Origin: Endomicrobiia bacterium
GTDB lineage: Bacteria; Elusimicrobiota; Endomicrobiia; Endomicrobiales; Endomicrobiaceae
NCBI GenBank assembly: GCA_009782015.1
Contig: WQUP01000246.1
Span: 1-8,939 of the forward strand
Reading direction: 5' to 3'
Length of the DNA stretch: 8,939 nucleotides
Shown here: positions 1 to 6,542 of the stretch, piece after piece
Layout of the letters: each line of letters starts with the position of its first letter
Numbering within the stretch: position 1 is the first letter of the stretch
Position numbers and translations under genes: made by a program
Notes under the pieces: model-generated
Told to the model about the DNA's origin: nothing
The model's database searches: none
Seen by the model: only the letters and a program-made list of their open reading frames with translations

Positions 1-10
1 CTATTCACTA

Positions 11-3000
11 TTAACTGTTCTGCTGGTGCGCCACCGACATCATCAGTTTTATTCTGTTTATCTGGTTTACTTCGCTGGCGCCGGGGTCGTAATCTACCGC
101 GGCGATGTTGACGTTTTCGTAGCGGCGTTTGAGCTCTTTCATCACGCCTTTTCCGGTGATGTGGTTGGGCAGGCAGCCGAAAGGCTGCACGCAGACGATA
201 TTGCTCACGCCGTCTTCTATCAGTTCAAGCATTTCTGCGGTCAAAAGCCAGCCTTCGCCGGTTTGGTTGCATACCGAAATTATTTCCGAGGCTTTTTTCG
301 CAAGCTCTCTTGTCGTGTGGTAAGATTCAAAGTGTTTGCTTTTTTTGAGAGCCCTTCTTATTATTGAGCGCAGCCTTTCAATGTAGCCGCTGGCAAGCCA
401 GGACATAGCCTTGTTCTTAAAACTTCCCGACAGATACTTGTGTTTGAAAACGTCGTCGAGCATGCAGTAGTTTATAAAGTCCGTCATGTCGGGCACAACG
501 GCTTCCGCGCCCTCTTTTTCAAGCACGGAGACGAGATTGTTGTTTGCGTCGGGATGAAATTTCACGAGAATTTCGCCTACCACCCCTACGCGCGGTTTTT
601 TTATTTTTTTGACGGGTATGGTGTCAAAATCCCGCACTATTTTTTTGACGGTGCTTGAAAACTCAAAGTAATAAGTTTTTTTAATTCTGTCCGACAAACG
701 CATAAGCCAGCTTTCAGTCAAGGCATCGGTTTGTCCGGCGTGCACTTCGTACGGCCGCATGCGGTTTGAAAGCCTCATAAGCAGGTCGCCGTAGAGAAGC
801 ACCAAAAGTGCGTCTTTGAGAAGCCCGAAAGTTACGCCGAGCTGTTTGTTGAGATTCTGGTTTGTGGTGCTCAGAGATATCACGGGAACGTTTTTAAATC
901 CGGCTTTTTCAGCCGCTTTTCTCAAGAAACCCGCGTAATTAGTCGCGCGGCAGCCGCCGCCTGTCTGTGAAATTATCATAGCGGTTTTATTTATGTCGTA
1001 TTTTCCCGACTTTAAAGCGTTTATGAGCTGCCCTACGACGACTATCGTCGGATAGCAGGCGTCGTTGTTCACATAGCGCAAGCCCTCTTCTATGTCGGCT
1101 TTACGCACTTTAGGAAGCACCTCAAGCCTTATCCCGCGTCCGCGCATAATCGCGCCTGCAAGGCGGAAATGTATAGGCGACATCTGAGGGCACAAAACCG
1201 TATAAGAATCTTTCATGTCTCTGGTAAATTCGGAGAACTTCGTTCCTTCAAACACGTCTTCCGAAAATTTGAGGCCTTTCCTCTCTTTTATTGCGGCAAG
1301 GAGCGAGCGGATTCGTATCTTTACAGCGCCGAGATTTGAGCCTTCGTCTATTTTAAGCACGGTGTAAATCTTTCCCGATTTGGAAAGAATTTCCTCGACC
1401 TGCTCGGTGGTGATAGCGTCAAGTCCGCAGCCGAAAGAGTTCAGCTGTATGAGCTCAAGGCTGTCTATTTTGGTCGCAAGATTTGCCGCGCGGTACAGGC
1501 GCGAATGGTACATCCACTGATCCACAAAGTTGATTTTGGGAAGCGGGCCGGAAAGATGCGCTACGGAATCTTCGCTCAAAACCGTCATTCCGTGCGACGC
1601 GATGAGGTCTGCGACCCCGTGGTTTATCGCCGGATCTATGTGGTACGGGCGGCCCGCCAAAATTACCGCGGGCTTTCCGGTTTCCTTAATCTCTTTTATC
1701 TGCTTTGCACCCTGCTGCCTTATGTCTTTTTTAAATAAATTGAGAGAAGCTCTCGCGCGCAGGACGGCGAATACTAGTTCTTTTTTGGTTATGCCGAACT
1801 CTTTGAGTTCTTCGGCCAATCTGTAAATGAGCCTTTTAATGTTGTCAAAAGGAAGAAACGGCTGAAGGAATTTTATTCCTTTTTCTTCAAGGACGTTCAT
1901 GTTGAGGCGCACAACTTCAGGATAACTTCCAACGACGGGACAGTTATAATGGTTGTCCGCGTCTTTAAACTCTTTGACTTCAAAAGGTATGCACGGATAG
2001 AAAATGGTTTTCACACCTTTTTTTACAAGGTTTTCTATGTGGCCGTGAACCATCTTTGCCGGAAAGCAAACGGTTTGCGAGGGGATGCTTTCAAGACCTT
2101 CGTTGAAAAGCGCGTTGGAAGAAGGGTCTGACAAAACCACGCTGAAACCGAGCTTGGTAAAAAGCGCAAACCAGAACGGATAGTTTTCGTACATGTTCAA
2201 AACGCGCGGTATGCCTATCTGCCCCCTTGGGGCTTTTTCTAAAGGCAAAGGCTTATAGAAGTCAAACAGTCGTTTGTATTTGTAGTCGAACATGTTGAAA
2301 GCAAAGCTTTGCACTTTTTTGTTTTGCAAAACGTTTTCGCAGCGGTTTCCGGATATGAAAGTTTTTCCGTCGGGAAAGACTGATATGTTCAAAAGGCATT
2401 TGTTTTCGCAGCCTTTGCAGCGTGTGTTTCTCATCTTGTAAGAAAACTCTTCCAGCCTTTCTTTCGAAATAATAAGAGAGGTCGAAGACCTCTTTTGGAG
2501 AGCGATTAGGCCTGCGCCGAAAGCTCCCATAAGTCCGGCAATATCCGGTCGCACCACTTTGGTGTTTAGAAGTTTTTCCGCCGCGCGAAGAACGCCGTTG
2601 TTGAAAAACGTGCCGCCCTGCACGACTATGTTGCCGCCGAGTTCTTCCGGATTTGAAATTTTTATAACTTTGTACAGCGCGTTTTTTATTACCGAGTAAT
2701 CCAAGCCCGCGGAAATGTCAGCCGCGTTTGCGCCCTCTTTTTGCGCCTGTTTGATTTTGGAGTTCATAAAAACCGTGCAGCGCGAGCCGAGATCCACCGG
2801 CTTTTTTGCAAACAGCGCGAGCTCGGCAAAATCCGCCACGCCGTATCCAAGCGACTGCGCAAAATTTTGTATGAAAGAACCGCAGCCCGATGAGCAGGCT
2901 TCGTTTAAAATTATTTTGTCTATCAGCCCGTTTTTGACGTAAATGCACTTCATATCCTGGCCGCCGATATCCAAAATGAACGATACCTTGGGATTAAAAT

Positions 3001-4276
3001 GGTGCGCTGCTTTGTAGTGCGCAATGGTTTCCACTTCGCCTTCGTCAAAACCGAGCGCGGCTTTTATGAGCGCTTCGCCGTAACCGGTAACGCACGAGCA
3101 CGCTATCCGGGTCTCGCCGGGTATTTTTGAGTAGATGTCTTTCAGAACATCGACAACCGACTGAAGCGGGTTGCCGTTGTTGGGGCCGTAAAACGAGTAT
3201 GCGATTTCTTTGTTTTCCGTGAGCAGCACGGCTTTTGTGGTTGTAGAGCCCGCGTCAACCCCCAAAAACAAATCTCCGCTGGCATCGCCAGCTTTTTCTA
3301 GAACGGCTCTTTTGGCTGTGGCTTTGTTATGTCTTTCTATGAAGGATTGGAACTCGGTTTCGTTTTCAAAAAGCGGGGGAAGCAGATCAGAGCTCTGGTT
3401 GAGCGGCGTATCTTTTAAACTTTCAAATCTTTTGCGCAGTTCCGTTAAGGTGATAAGGTCACCTTTGCCAAGCAAAGCGGCGCCGAAGGAGACAAAAAAG
3501 TGGGCGTTGTCCGGAAAGAAAACGTTTTCCGGTTTAAGATTGAGCGATTTTATAAAGAATGAGCGAAGCTCCGATAAGAAGTAAAGCGGGCCGCCGAGAA
3601 AAGCTACGTTGCCGGAAATAGTGCGGCCGCGGGCTAAACCGCCGACTGTCTGGTTTACCACGGCTTGCAAAACGCTTGCGGCAATATCTTCCCTTGCCGC
3701 GCCTTCGTTCAGCAGCGGCATGATGTCGGTTTTGGCAAACACTCCGCAGCGCGCGGCAATGGGGTAAACTGTTTTATGGTTTTTTGAAAGCTCGTTGATG
3801 CCTGCGGCATCGGTTTTGAGCGTCTGCGCCATCTGATCTATAAACGCGCCGGTTCCGCCTGCGCAGGTTTCGTTCATGCGCTGGTCAATGGAAGAGGAAT
3901 CAAAAAAAGTTATCTTTGCATCTTCCCCGCCAAGCTCTATGGCAACGTCAACTTTAGGAAGAAAAGTCCTTATGGCATTTGTGCAGGCAATCACTTCCTG
4001 CTCAAAGGCAATTTTTGCCTTTTGGGAAAGGGCTATGGCTCCAGAACCGGTAGCGCAGACAGTCATTTCAACATTTTGAAGCGCCTTCGGCGCTTCATCA
4101 ATAAGGCTGATAACGGTATTTAAAAGGTCAAGCTGATGCCTTTTGTAATTGACATAAACCGGCTTATTTTCGGCATCTAAAATCGAAAGCTTAACCGTGG
4201 TGGAGCCGATGTCAAGGCCGGCTTTGAAGCCATCGGCTTTGAAGCCTAGGGCTTCTTTTATTTTATCTTTTTGCAT
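11..4276 (-). CDS. Giant acyl-CoA dehydratase activase-like Fe-S ATPase (two BcrA/BadF/HgdC domains + DUF2229 + HgdB-like half)
   Basis: A 1421-residue fusion of two activator ATPase domains with a dehydratase-like C-terminal half. ATPase 1 spans about residues 17-272, with the phosphate-loop motif GLDIGSTTVK (20-29), ELGGEDAK (114-121), the cluster cysteine Cys138 in NETCAGGTG, and Cys177 in AARCGVF. ATPase 2 spans about 336-592 with the same four motifs: GVDAGSTTTK, DIGGQDMK, NEACSSGCG (Cys461) and GSRCTVF (Cys500). A four-cysteine patch follows (620, 623, 627, 646), then a DUF2229-like segment (about 687-800) and an HgdB-like region with further cysteines (737, 762, 779, 950, 1029, 1074, 1109, 1362, 1368). 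In the family, such ATPases bind a [4Fe-4S] cluster between two subunits and use ATP hydrolysis to drive low-potential electron transfer. The C-terminal half may be the acceptor site, but its substrate is unknown. The protein is soluble, with no signal peptide. The start is supported by AAGGA eight bases upstream. No dehydratase, CoA-transferase or ferredoxin gene lies nearby. Family assignment is secure; the reaction is not. Confidence 0.95.
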   Translation of the reverse strand: MQKDKIKEALGFKADGFKAGLDIGSTTVKLSILDAENKPVYVNYKRHQLDLLNTVISLIDEAPKALQNVEMTVCATGSGAIALSQKAKIAFEQEVIACTNAIRTFLPKVDVAIELGGEDAKITFFDSSSIDQRMNETCAGGTGAFIDQMAQTLKTDAAGINELSKNHKTVYPIAARCGVFAKTDIMPLLNEGAAREDIAASVLQAVVNQTVGGLARGRTISGNVAFLGGPLYFLSELRSFFIKSLNLKPENVFFPDNAHFFVSFGAALLGKGDLITLTELRKRFESLKDTPLNQSSDLLPPLFENETEFQSFIERHNKATAKRAVLEKAGDASGDLFLGVDAGSTTTKAVLLTENKEIAYSFYGPNNGNPLQSVVDVLKDIYSKIPGETRIACSCVTGYGEALIKAALGFDEGEVETIAHYKAAHHFNPKVSFILDIGGQDMKCIYVKNGLIDKIILNEACSSGCGSFIQNFAQSLGYGVADFAELALFAKKPVDLGSRCTVFMNSKIKQAQKEGANAADISAGLDYSVIKNALYKVIKISNPEELGGNIVVQGGTFFNNGVLRAAEKLLNTKVVRPDIAGLMGAFGAGLIALQKRSSTSLIISKERLEEFSYKMRNTRCKGCENKCLLNISVFPDGKTFISGNRCENVLQNKKVQSFAFNMFDYKYKRLFDFYKPLPLEKAPRGQIGIPRVLNMYENYPFWFALFTKLGFSVVLSDPSSNALFNEGLESIPSQTVCFPAKMVHGHIENLVKKGVKTIFYPCIPFEVKEFKDADNHYNCPVVGSYPEVVRLNMNVLEEKGIKFLQPFLPFDNIKRLIYRLAEELKEFGITKKELVFAVLRARASLNLFKKDIRQQGAKQIKEIKETGKPAVILAGRPYHIDPAINHGVADLIASHGMTVLSEDSVAHLSGPLPKINFVDQWMYHSRLYRAANLATKIDSLELIQLNSFGCGLDAITTEQVEEILSKSGKIYTVLKIDEGSNLGAVKIRIRSLLAAIKERKGLKFSEDVFEGTKFSEFTRDMKDSYTVLCPQMSPIHFRLAGAIMRGRGIRLEVLPKVRKADIEEGLRYVNNDACYPTIVVVGQLINALKSGKYDINKTAMIISQTGGGCRATNYAGFLRKAAEKAGFKNVPVISLSTTNQNLNKQLGVTFGLLKDALLVLLYGDLLMRLSNRMRPYEVHAGQTDALTESWLMRLSDRIKKTYYFEFSSTVKKIVRDFDTIPVKKIKKPRVGVVGEILVKFHPDANNNLVSVLEKEGAEAVVPDMTDFINYCMLDDVFKHKYLSGSFKNKAMSWLASGYIERLRSIIRRALKKSKHFESYHTTRELAKKASEIISVCNQTGEGWLLTAEMLELIEDGVSNIVCVQPFGCLPNHITGKGVMKELKRRYENVNIAAVDYDPGASEVNQINRIKLMMSVAHQQNS

Positions 4277-4284
4277 TACGCGTT

Positions 4285-4289
4285 TCCTT
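4285..4289 (-). promoter_or_regulatory. Ribosome binding site of the activase gene
   Basis: On the minus strand AAGGA lies eight bases before the ATG at 4276. It supports that start. The palindromic nonamer array begins only about ten bases further upstream, so a hairpin there would sit close to this site. Confidence 0.6.
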
Positions 4290-4296
4290 TAAATCA

Positions 4297-4341
4297 GCCT
4301 AAGGACCTTAAGGTCTTTAAAGTCCTTAAGGTCCTTAAAAT
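4297..4341. repeat. Degenerate 9-bp tandem array forming a 38-bp near-perfect palindrome in the activase leader
   Basis: Read on the plus strand, the unit CCTTAAGGT recurs with a 9-base period at 4306, 4315 (CTTTAAAGT), 4324 and 4333 (CCTTAAAAT), with a weaker unit at 4297. The core of each unit is itself palindromic, so 4300-4337 is an inverted repeat with only one mismatched pair (4314 with 4323). It lies between the probable -10 box and the ribosome binding site of the activase. It could be an operator for a dimeric regulator, an mRNA hairpin near the start codon, or a short tandem repeat that varies in copy number. The sequence alone does not decide. Confidence 0.85.
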
Positions 4342-4349
4342 GAGACTTT

Positions 4350-4358
4350 ATTATACCA
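4350..4358 (-). promoter_or_regulatory. Probable extended -10 promoter of the activase gene
   Basis: The minus strand reads TGGTATAAT, a perfect -10 hexamer (4350-4355) preceded by the extended -10 TGn. No good -35 is visible; that position falls inside the terminator stem of the OmpA-family gene. A transcript would begin near 4343, giving a leader of about 65 bases that contains almost the whole palindromic array. The proposal rests on motif and position only. Confidence 0.5.
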
Positions 4359-4408
4359 AAAAAAGCAAGCCGCAGGGCTTATTCGCACACTGCGGCTTGC
4401 TTCTTTTT
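4358..4408 (-). terminator. Intrinsic terminator of the OmpA-family gene, probably bidirectional
   Basis: GCAAGCCGCAG (4365-4375) and CTGCGGCTTGC (4390-4400) form a perfect 11-bp GC-rich stem around a 14-base loop, extended by two A-T pairs. On the minus strand the stem is followed directly by seven T, about 40 bases after the OmpA-family stop codon. The plus strand also has a T-rich tail (TTCTTTTT), although no plus-strand gene ends here. Confidence 0.9.
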
Positions 4409-4441
4409 AACTTATTACTTTTTACTTGTTACTTATTACTT
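4407..4441. repeat. Heptanucleotide tandem repeats (NTTACTT)n
   Basis: After a degenerate first unit (TTAACTT, 4407-4413) come four consecutive seven-base units: ATTACTT, TTTACTT, GTTACTT and ATTACTT (4414-4441). Only the first base varies among these four. The array fills the gap between the terminator and the stop codon of the OmpA-family gene. It resembles in form the short tandemly repeated heptamers described in cyanobacteria and other bacteria, with fixed bases and one variable position. No function is evident. Confidence 0.7.
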
Positions 4442-4444
4442 GCC

Positions 4445-5647
4445 TTACTCAACAAATATCTCAACTCTTCTGTTTTTCGCTCTGCCTTCAGCGGTGTTGT
4501 TGTCTGCTATAGGCATTGTAGAGCCAAAACCCTGGTAAGACATCTTGTCGGTAGGTATGCCGTTTGCGGCGAATTCGTCATAAACCGCTTTTGCTCTCTT
4601 AAGGGAAAGATCTTTATTGACTGCCGCGCTTCCGGTTGAATCGGTGTGGCCTTCAACTGTAACTTTCTTATAGTCAAGCGCCTTTATCTCTGCAGCCTGA
4701 GCCGCTATAGAGGCTTTGCTTGCGGGTTTAAGATCTGCTTTGCCGGTGTCAAATGTTGCCATTTCAAGCTTGAAAGCTTTAAGCACGGGTTTAGCTCTTC
4801 TTGCTTTTGCTTCGGCAACCTGGGCAGCCATCGCGCTGTCATCGGTGATCGCTTTCTGCGCAGCAGCCTGTTTAGCAGCTTCGTCAGCGGCAGCCTTATC
4901 GGCAGCAGCCTTGTCGGCAGCAGCTTTGTCAGCGGCAGCCTTTTCAGCGGCAGCTTTTTCGGCAGCAGCTTTATCGGCGGCGGCTTTGTCAGCAGCGGCC
5001 TTTTCAGCAGCAGCTTTTTCTTCCGCAGCTTTCTTTTTTGCAGTGTCTTCGCCGAAAGTGTATCTCAATCCGAGATATACGTCATGCGCGTAATTCTGCA
5101 AGTTCGCTCCTCCGACATCCATTCCGCCGGCTTTCAAAAATCTATATCCTAAATCGACATTTACATTATCGGTCACGGGATACGATACGCCTGCGCCCAA
5201 ACCGTATGCAAATATTGTGTTTTGCGCGCTTCCTACGCCGTCATCATATTTCATATCCGCAAATCCGGCTCCGGCTGACAAGTAAGGTTTTAAAATAAAC
5301 TTCGTGGGGAAATCGAAATACATGTTCAACATATATGACTGCATATTGAATTTGTAGTCCGTATTGTCATCTTTATAAGAAGCTCTGTCCCTGTATCCGT
5401 ACTCAACTTCGGCTCTAAGCAGGGATTTGTACTGAACGCCCAATGCTGCGCCGCCGAAAAATACGGTTGAATCGTTCAAATTCTTTACTGCTGCAGGAAG
5501 TGCGAATACGTCTCCTGCATTGGTTATGTCGGAATTAACATTCGAAACTCCGCCTCTCAAACTTATATAAGGTCTCAAATCTCCCGCCAAAGCAGCGGAA
5601 GACGCCAACAAAATCATCGAAAATAAAACTGCAACTTTCTTCAACAT
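4445..5647 (-). CDS. OmpA-family outer membrane protein: beta-barrel, Lys-Ala pentad linker, peptidoglycan-binding domain
   Basis: A 400-residue protein. It begins with a signal peptide (MLKKVAVLFSMILLASSAALA, cleavage near residue 21). Residues 22-199 form an OmpA-like eight-strand-type barrel with alternating aromatic strands such as AEVEYGYRD and LGLRYTF. Residues 206-260 are ten KAAAE/KAAAD-type pentads plus a degenerate one, a TolA-like helical spacer. Residues 290-400 are an OmpA C-terminal domain with the signatures VEGHTDSTGS (331-340) and TAEGRAKNRRVEI (385-397), which in this family bind the diaminopimelate of peptidoglycan. The protein should tether the outer membrane to the cell wall across the periplasm, and the barrel may be a small pore. 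The start is fixed by AGGAG six bases upstream and by the signal peptide. It lies downstream of a barrel-only paralog, probably in the same transcript, and ends at a strong terminator. Confidence 0.95.
   Translation of the reverse strand: MLKKVAVLFSMILLASSAALAGDLRPYISLRGGVSNVNSDITNAGDVFALPAAVKNLNDSTVFFGGAALGVQYKSLLRAEVEYGYRDRASYKDDNTDYKFNMQSYMLNMYFDFPTKFILKPYLSAGAGFADMKYDDGVGSAQNTIFAYGLGAGVSYPVTDNVNVDLGYRFLKAGGMDVGGANLQNYAHDVYLGLRYTFGEDTAKKKAAEEKAAAEKAAADKAAADKAAAEKAAAEKAAADKAAADKAAADKAAADEAAKQAAAQKAITDDSAMAAQVAEAKARRAKPVLKAFKLEMATFDTGKADLKPASKASIAAQAAEIKALDYKKVTVEGHTDSTGSAAVNKDLSLKRAKAVYDEFAANGIPTDKMSYQGFGSTMPIADNNTAEGRAKNRRVEIFVE
4868..5032 (-). repeat. 15-bp coding repeats for the KAAAE/KAAAD linker
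   Basis: Eleven consecutive 15-bp units encode residues 206-260 of the OmpA-family protein. They follow the pattern K-A-A-A-E/D, with the first (KAAEE) and last (EAAKQ) degenerate. Codons vary among units, so the array is not freshly amplified. A lysine/acidic residue every fifth position in an alanine background predicts a long single helix, or a weak coiled coil, spanning periplasm. Length variation between strains is plausible. Confidence 0.9.
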
Positions 5648-5653
5648 TTTAAT

Positions 5654-5658
5654 CTCCT
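5654..5658 (-). promoter_or_regulatory. Ribosome binding site of the OmpA-family gene
   Basis: AGGAG on the minus strand, six bases before the ATG at 5647, fixes the start that gives a complete signal peptide. It lies just beyond the right-hand end of the paired palindromes when transcribed. Confidence 0.75.
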
Positions 5659-5664
5659 ATTGGC

Positions 5665-5739
5665 TGTCATCCTGAACTTGTTTCAGGATCTGCCGTTAGT
5701 TTTTTTACGACCGGATGCTGAAACAAGTTCAGCATGACA
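5665..5739. repeat. Pair of inverted 26-bp palindromic repeats between the two barrel genes
   Basis: Arm 1 (5665-5690) and arm 2 (5714-5739) are reverse complements at 24 of 26 positions. Each arm is also a small hairpin with an 8-bp stem and 5-base loop (ATCCTGAA/TTCAGGAT and ATGCTGAA/TTCAGCAT). The two differences between the arms keep base pairing within each small stem (C-G in one, G-C in the other). The 23-base spacer contains a run of seven T on the plus strand. Short palindromes starting TGTCAT-CCTGAA and containing ACTTGTTTCAG are, to my knowledge, common dispersed intergenic repeats in many bacterial genomes. In the transcript the pair could protect or attenuate the mRNA between the two genes. 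No U-tract follows on the minus strand, so it is a poor intrinsic terminator. Confidence 0.9.
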
Positions 5740-5759
5740 ACTATTGAAATGCGTTATTT

Positions 5760-6332
5760 TTATATTTTATATCTCAAGCCCGCGTACAAATCGTGCGAAC
5801 CTAAATCAAGGTCGTACAACCTGTTGACTTTCACATATCTGTAACCGCAGTCAATATTAAAAGACTTGCTTAATCTATAAGTTAAGCCAAGGCCTACATT
5901 GTAAGCAAACATATTGCTGGTGTCTCCGCCGGCTTCGGCATCTATTCCAGCCCAGCCTGCGCCTGCGTTGAAATAAGGCTTTAAGAAAAACTTTGTCGGA
6001 AAATCAAGATAGAAGTTTAAGAAGTAAGTCTGCATTCTTCCTCTATAGCTCTCGTTGTCCGATCCTCTTTCGTATTCCGTGTAATCTCTGTAACCATATT
6101 CCGCTTCAGCTCTGAGCGGTCCATATTTTACGCCAAGATCGATCGCTCCGAAAGCCGCCCATCCATTGTTTTTCTGGACAACATCGCTTCCGTAATCGCT
6201 TGAGCAGTCAATTTTAGCGGTCTCATTCGCTCCTCCGACCTTTACGCCAATGTACGGCTTAAGCGATGCTGCATACGAACTTACTGCAATAAACGACATC
6301 ACAAACACTGCAACTGCCACTTTCTTTAACAT
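5760..6332 (-). CDS. Small outer membrane beta-barrel protein (paralog of the adjacent OmpA barrel)
   Basis: A 190-residue protein with a signal peptide (MLKKVAVAVFVMSFIAVSS, cleavage near residues 20-22) followed only by an eight-strand-type barrel ending in a terminal amphipathic strand (DLYAGLRYKI). It matches the barrel of the next gene closely: EAEYGYRD, FYLDFPTKFFLKPYFNAGAG and the DLYAGLRY end have direct counterparts there. The OmpA peptidoglycan-binding domain and linker are absent. It should sit in the outer membrane without anchoring to the wall; pore, structural or adhesive roles are all possible. The start at 6332 is chosen over an upstream in-frame TTG at 6386 for three reasons. 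It has AGGGGG five bases upstream, it begins the signal peptide, and 6386 coincides with the predicted transcription start. Two cysteines (43, 162) could form a disulfide in the oxidised periplasm. Confidence 0.93.
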   Translation of the reverse strand: MLKKVAVAVFVMSFIAVSSYAASLKPYIGVKVGGANETAKIDCSSDYGSDVVQKNNGWAAFGAIDLGVKYGPLRAEAEYGYRDYTEYERGSDNESYRGRMQTYFLNFYLDFPTKFFLKPYFNAGAGWAGIDAEAGGDTSNMFAYNVGLGLTYRLSKSFNIDCGYRYVKVNRLYDLDLGSHDLYAGLRYKI

Positions 6333-6337
6333 TGCAT

Positions 6338-6343
6338 CCCCCT
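6338..6343 (-). promoter_or_regulatory. Ribosome binding site that decides the start of the small barrel gene
   Basis: AGGGGG on the minus strand, five bases before ATG at 6332. It favours this start over the longer frame beginning with TTG at 6386. A small hairpin (6353-6368, six pairs with one G-U, four-base loop) lies upstream in the leader and could stabilise the 5' end of the message. Confidence 0.75.
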
Positions 6344-6392
6344 TTTTAATTCGGACAGTATTCTGCCCATTTTGCCAAAAAAGCAATATCTG

Positions 6393-6420
6393 ATTATATA
6401 AAATTTTTCCAAATAGTCAA
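6393..6420 (-). promoter_or_regulatory. Strong sigma-70-type promoter for the two barrel genes
   Basis: On the minus strand TTGACT (-35, 6415-6420) is followed after 16 bases by a perfect TATAAT (-10, 6393-6398). Transcription would begin near 6386, leaving a leader of about 53 bases before the ATG at 6332. No terminator with a U-tract follows the first barrel gene, and no convincing promoter lies between the two genes, so this promoter probably serves both. Confidence 0.75.
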
Positions 6421-6507
6421 ATATTTGTGAAATTTTTGCTAAGTAAAGCGCTTGAAAGGCAAAGATAATTTTCCAAAGCGGTTATAAACAGTTTTTTTAG
6501 CGGGTTG

Positions 6508-6536
6508 TTGACAGTCGTATATAGATAAGATACATT
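6508..6536 (+). promoter_or_regulatory. Sigma-70-type promoter for the large surface protein
   Basis: A perfect -35 TTGACA (6508-6513) is followed after 17 bases by TACATT (6531-6536), which matches the -10 consensus at four of six positions. Transcription would start near 6543, giving a leader of about 75 bases. The promoter points away from the barrel-gene promoter, and 87 bases separate the two -35 boxes. Confidence 0.7.
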
Positions 6537-6542
6537 GTTACA

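Noticed and set aside
2718..2948. A 76-codon minus-strand frame inside the activase gene
   Set aside because: It is an out-of-frame shadow across the second ATPase domain, whose conserved motifs continue unbroken in the main frame.
26..4079. Several plus-strand open frames of 60-124 codons within the activase gene
   Set aside because: They lie antisense to a secure 1421-residue gene, have no recognisable protein features, and are expected from the codon use of the real gene.
4297..4441. A CRISPR array in the repeat-rich intergenic region
   Set aside because: The repeats are 7-9 bases with no spacers, and no Cas gene is present.
4646..5152. Plus-strand Ser/Ala-rich frames opposite the OmpA-family gene
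   Set aside because: The low-complexity repeats are the mirror of the KAAAE/KAAAD linker coding DNA and have no start signals of their own.
5665..5739. The paired palindromes as an intrinsic terminator of the small barrel gene
   Set aside because: On the minus strand no T-run follows either stem. The seven-base run in the spacer is T on the plus strand, where no gene ends.
6333..6386. An 18-residue N-terminal extension of the small barrel protein starting at TTG 6386
   Set aside because: It coincides with the predicted transcription start, lacks a ribosome binding site, and would bury the signal peptide behind charged residues.
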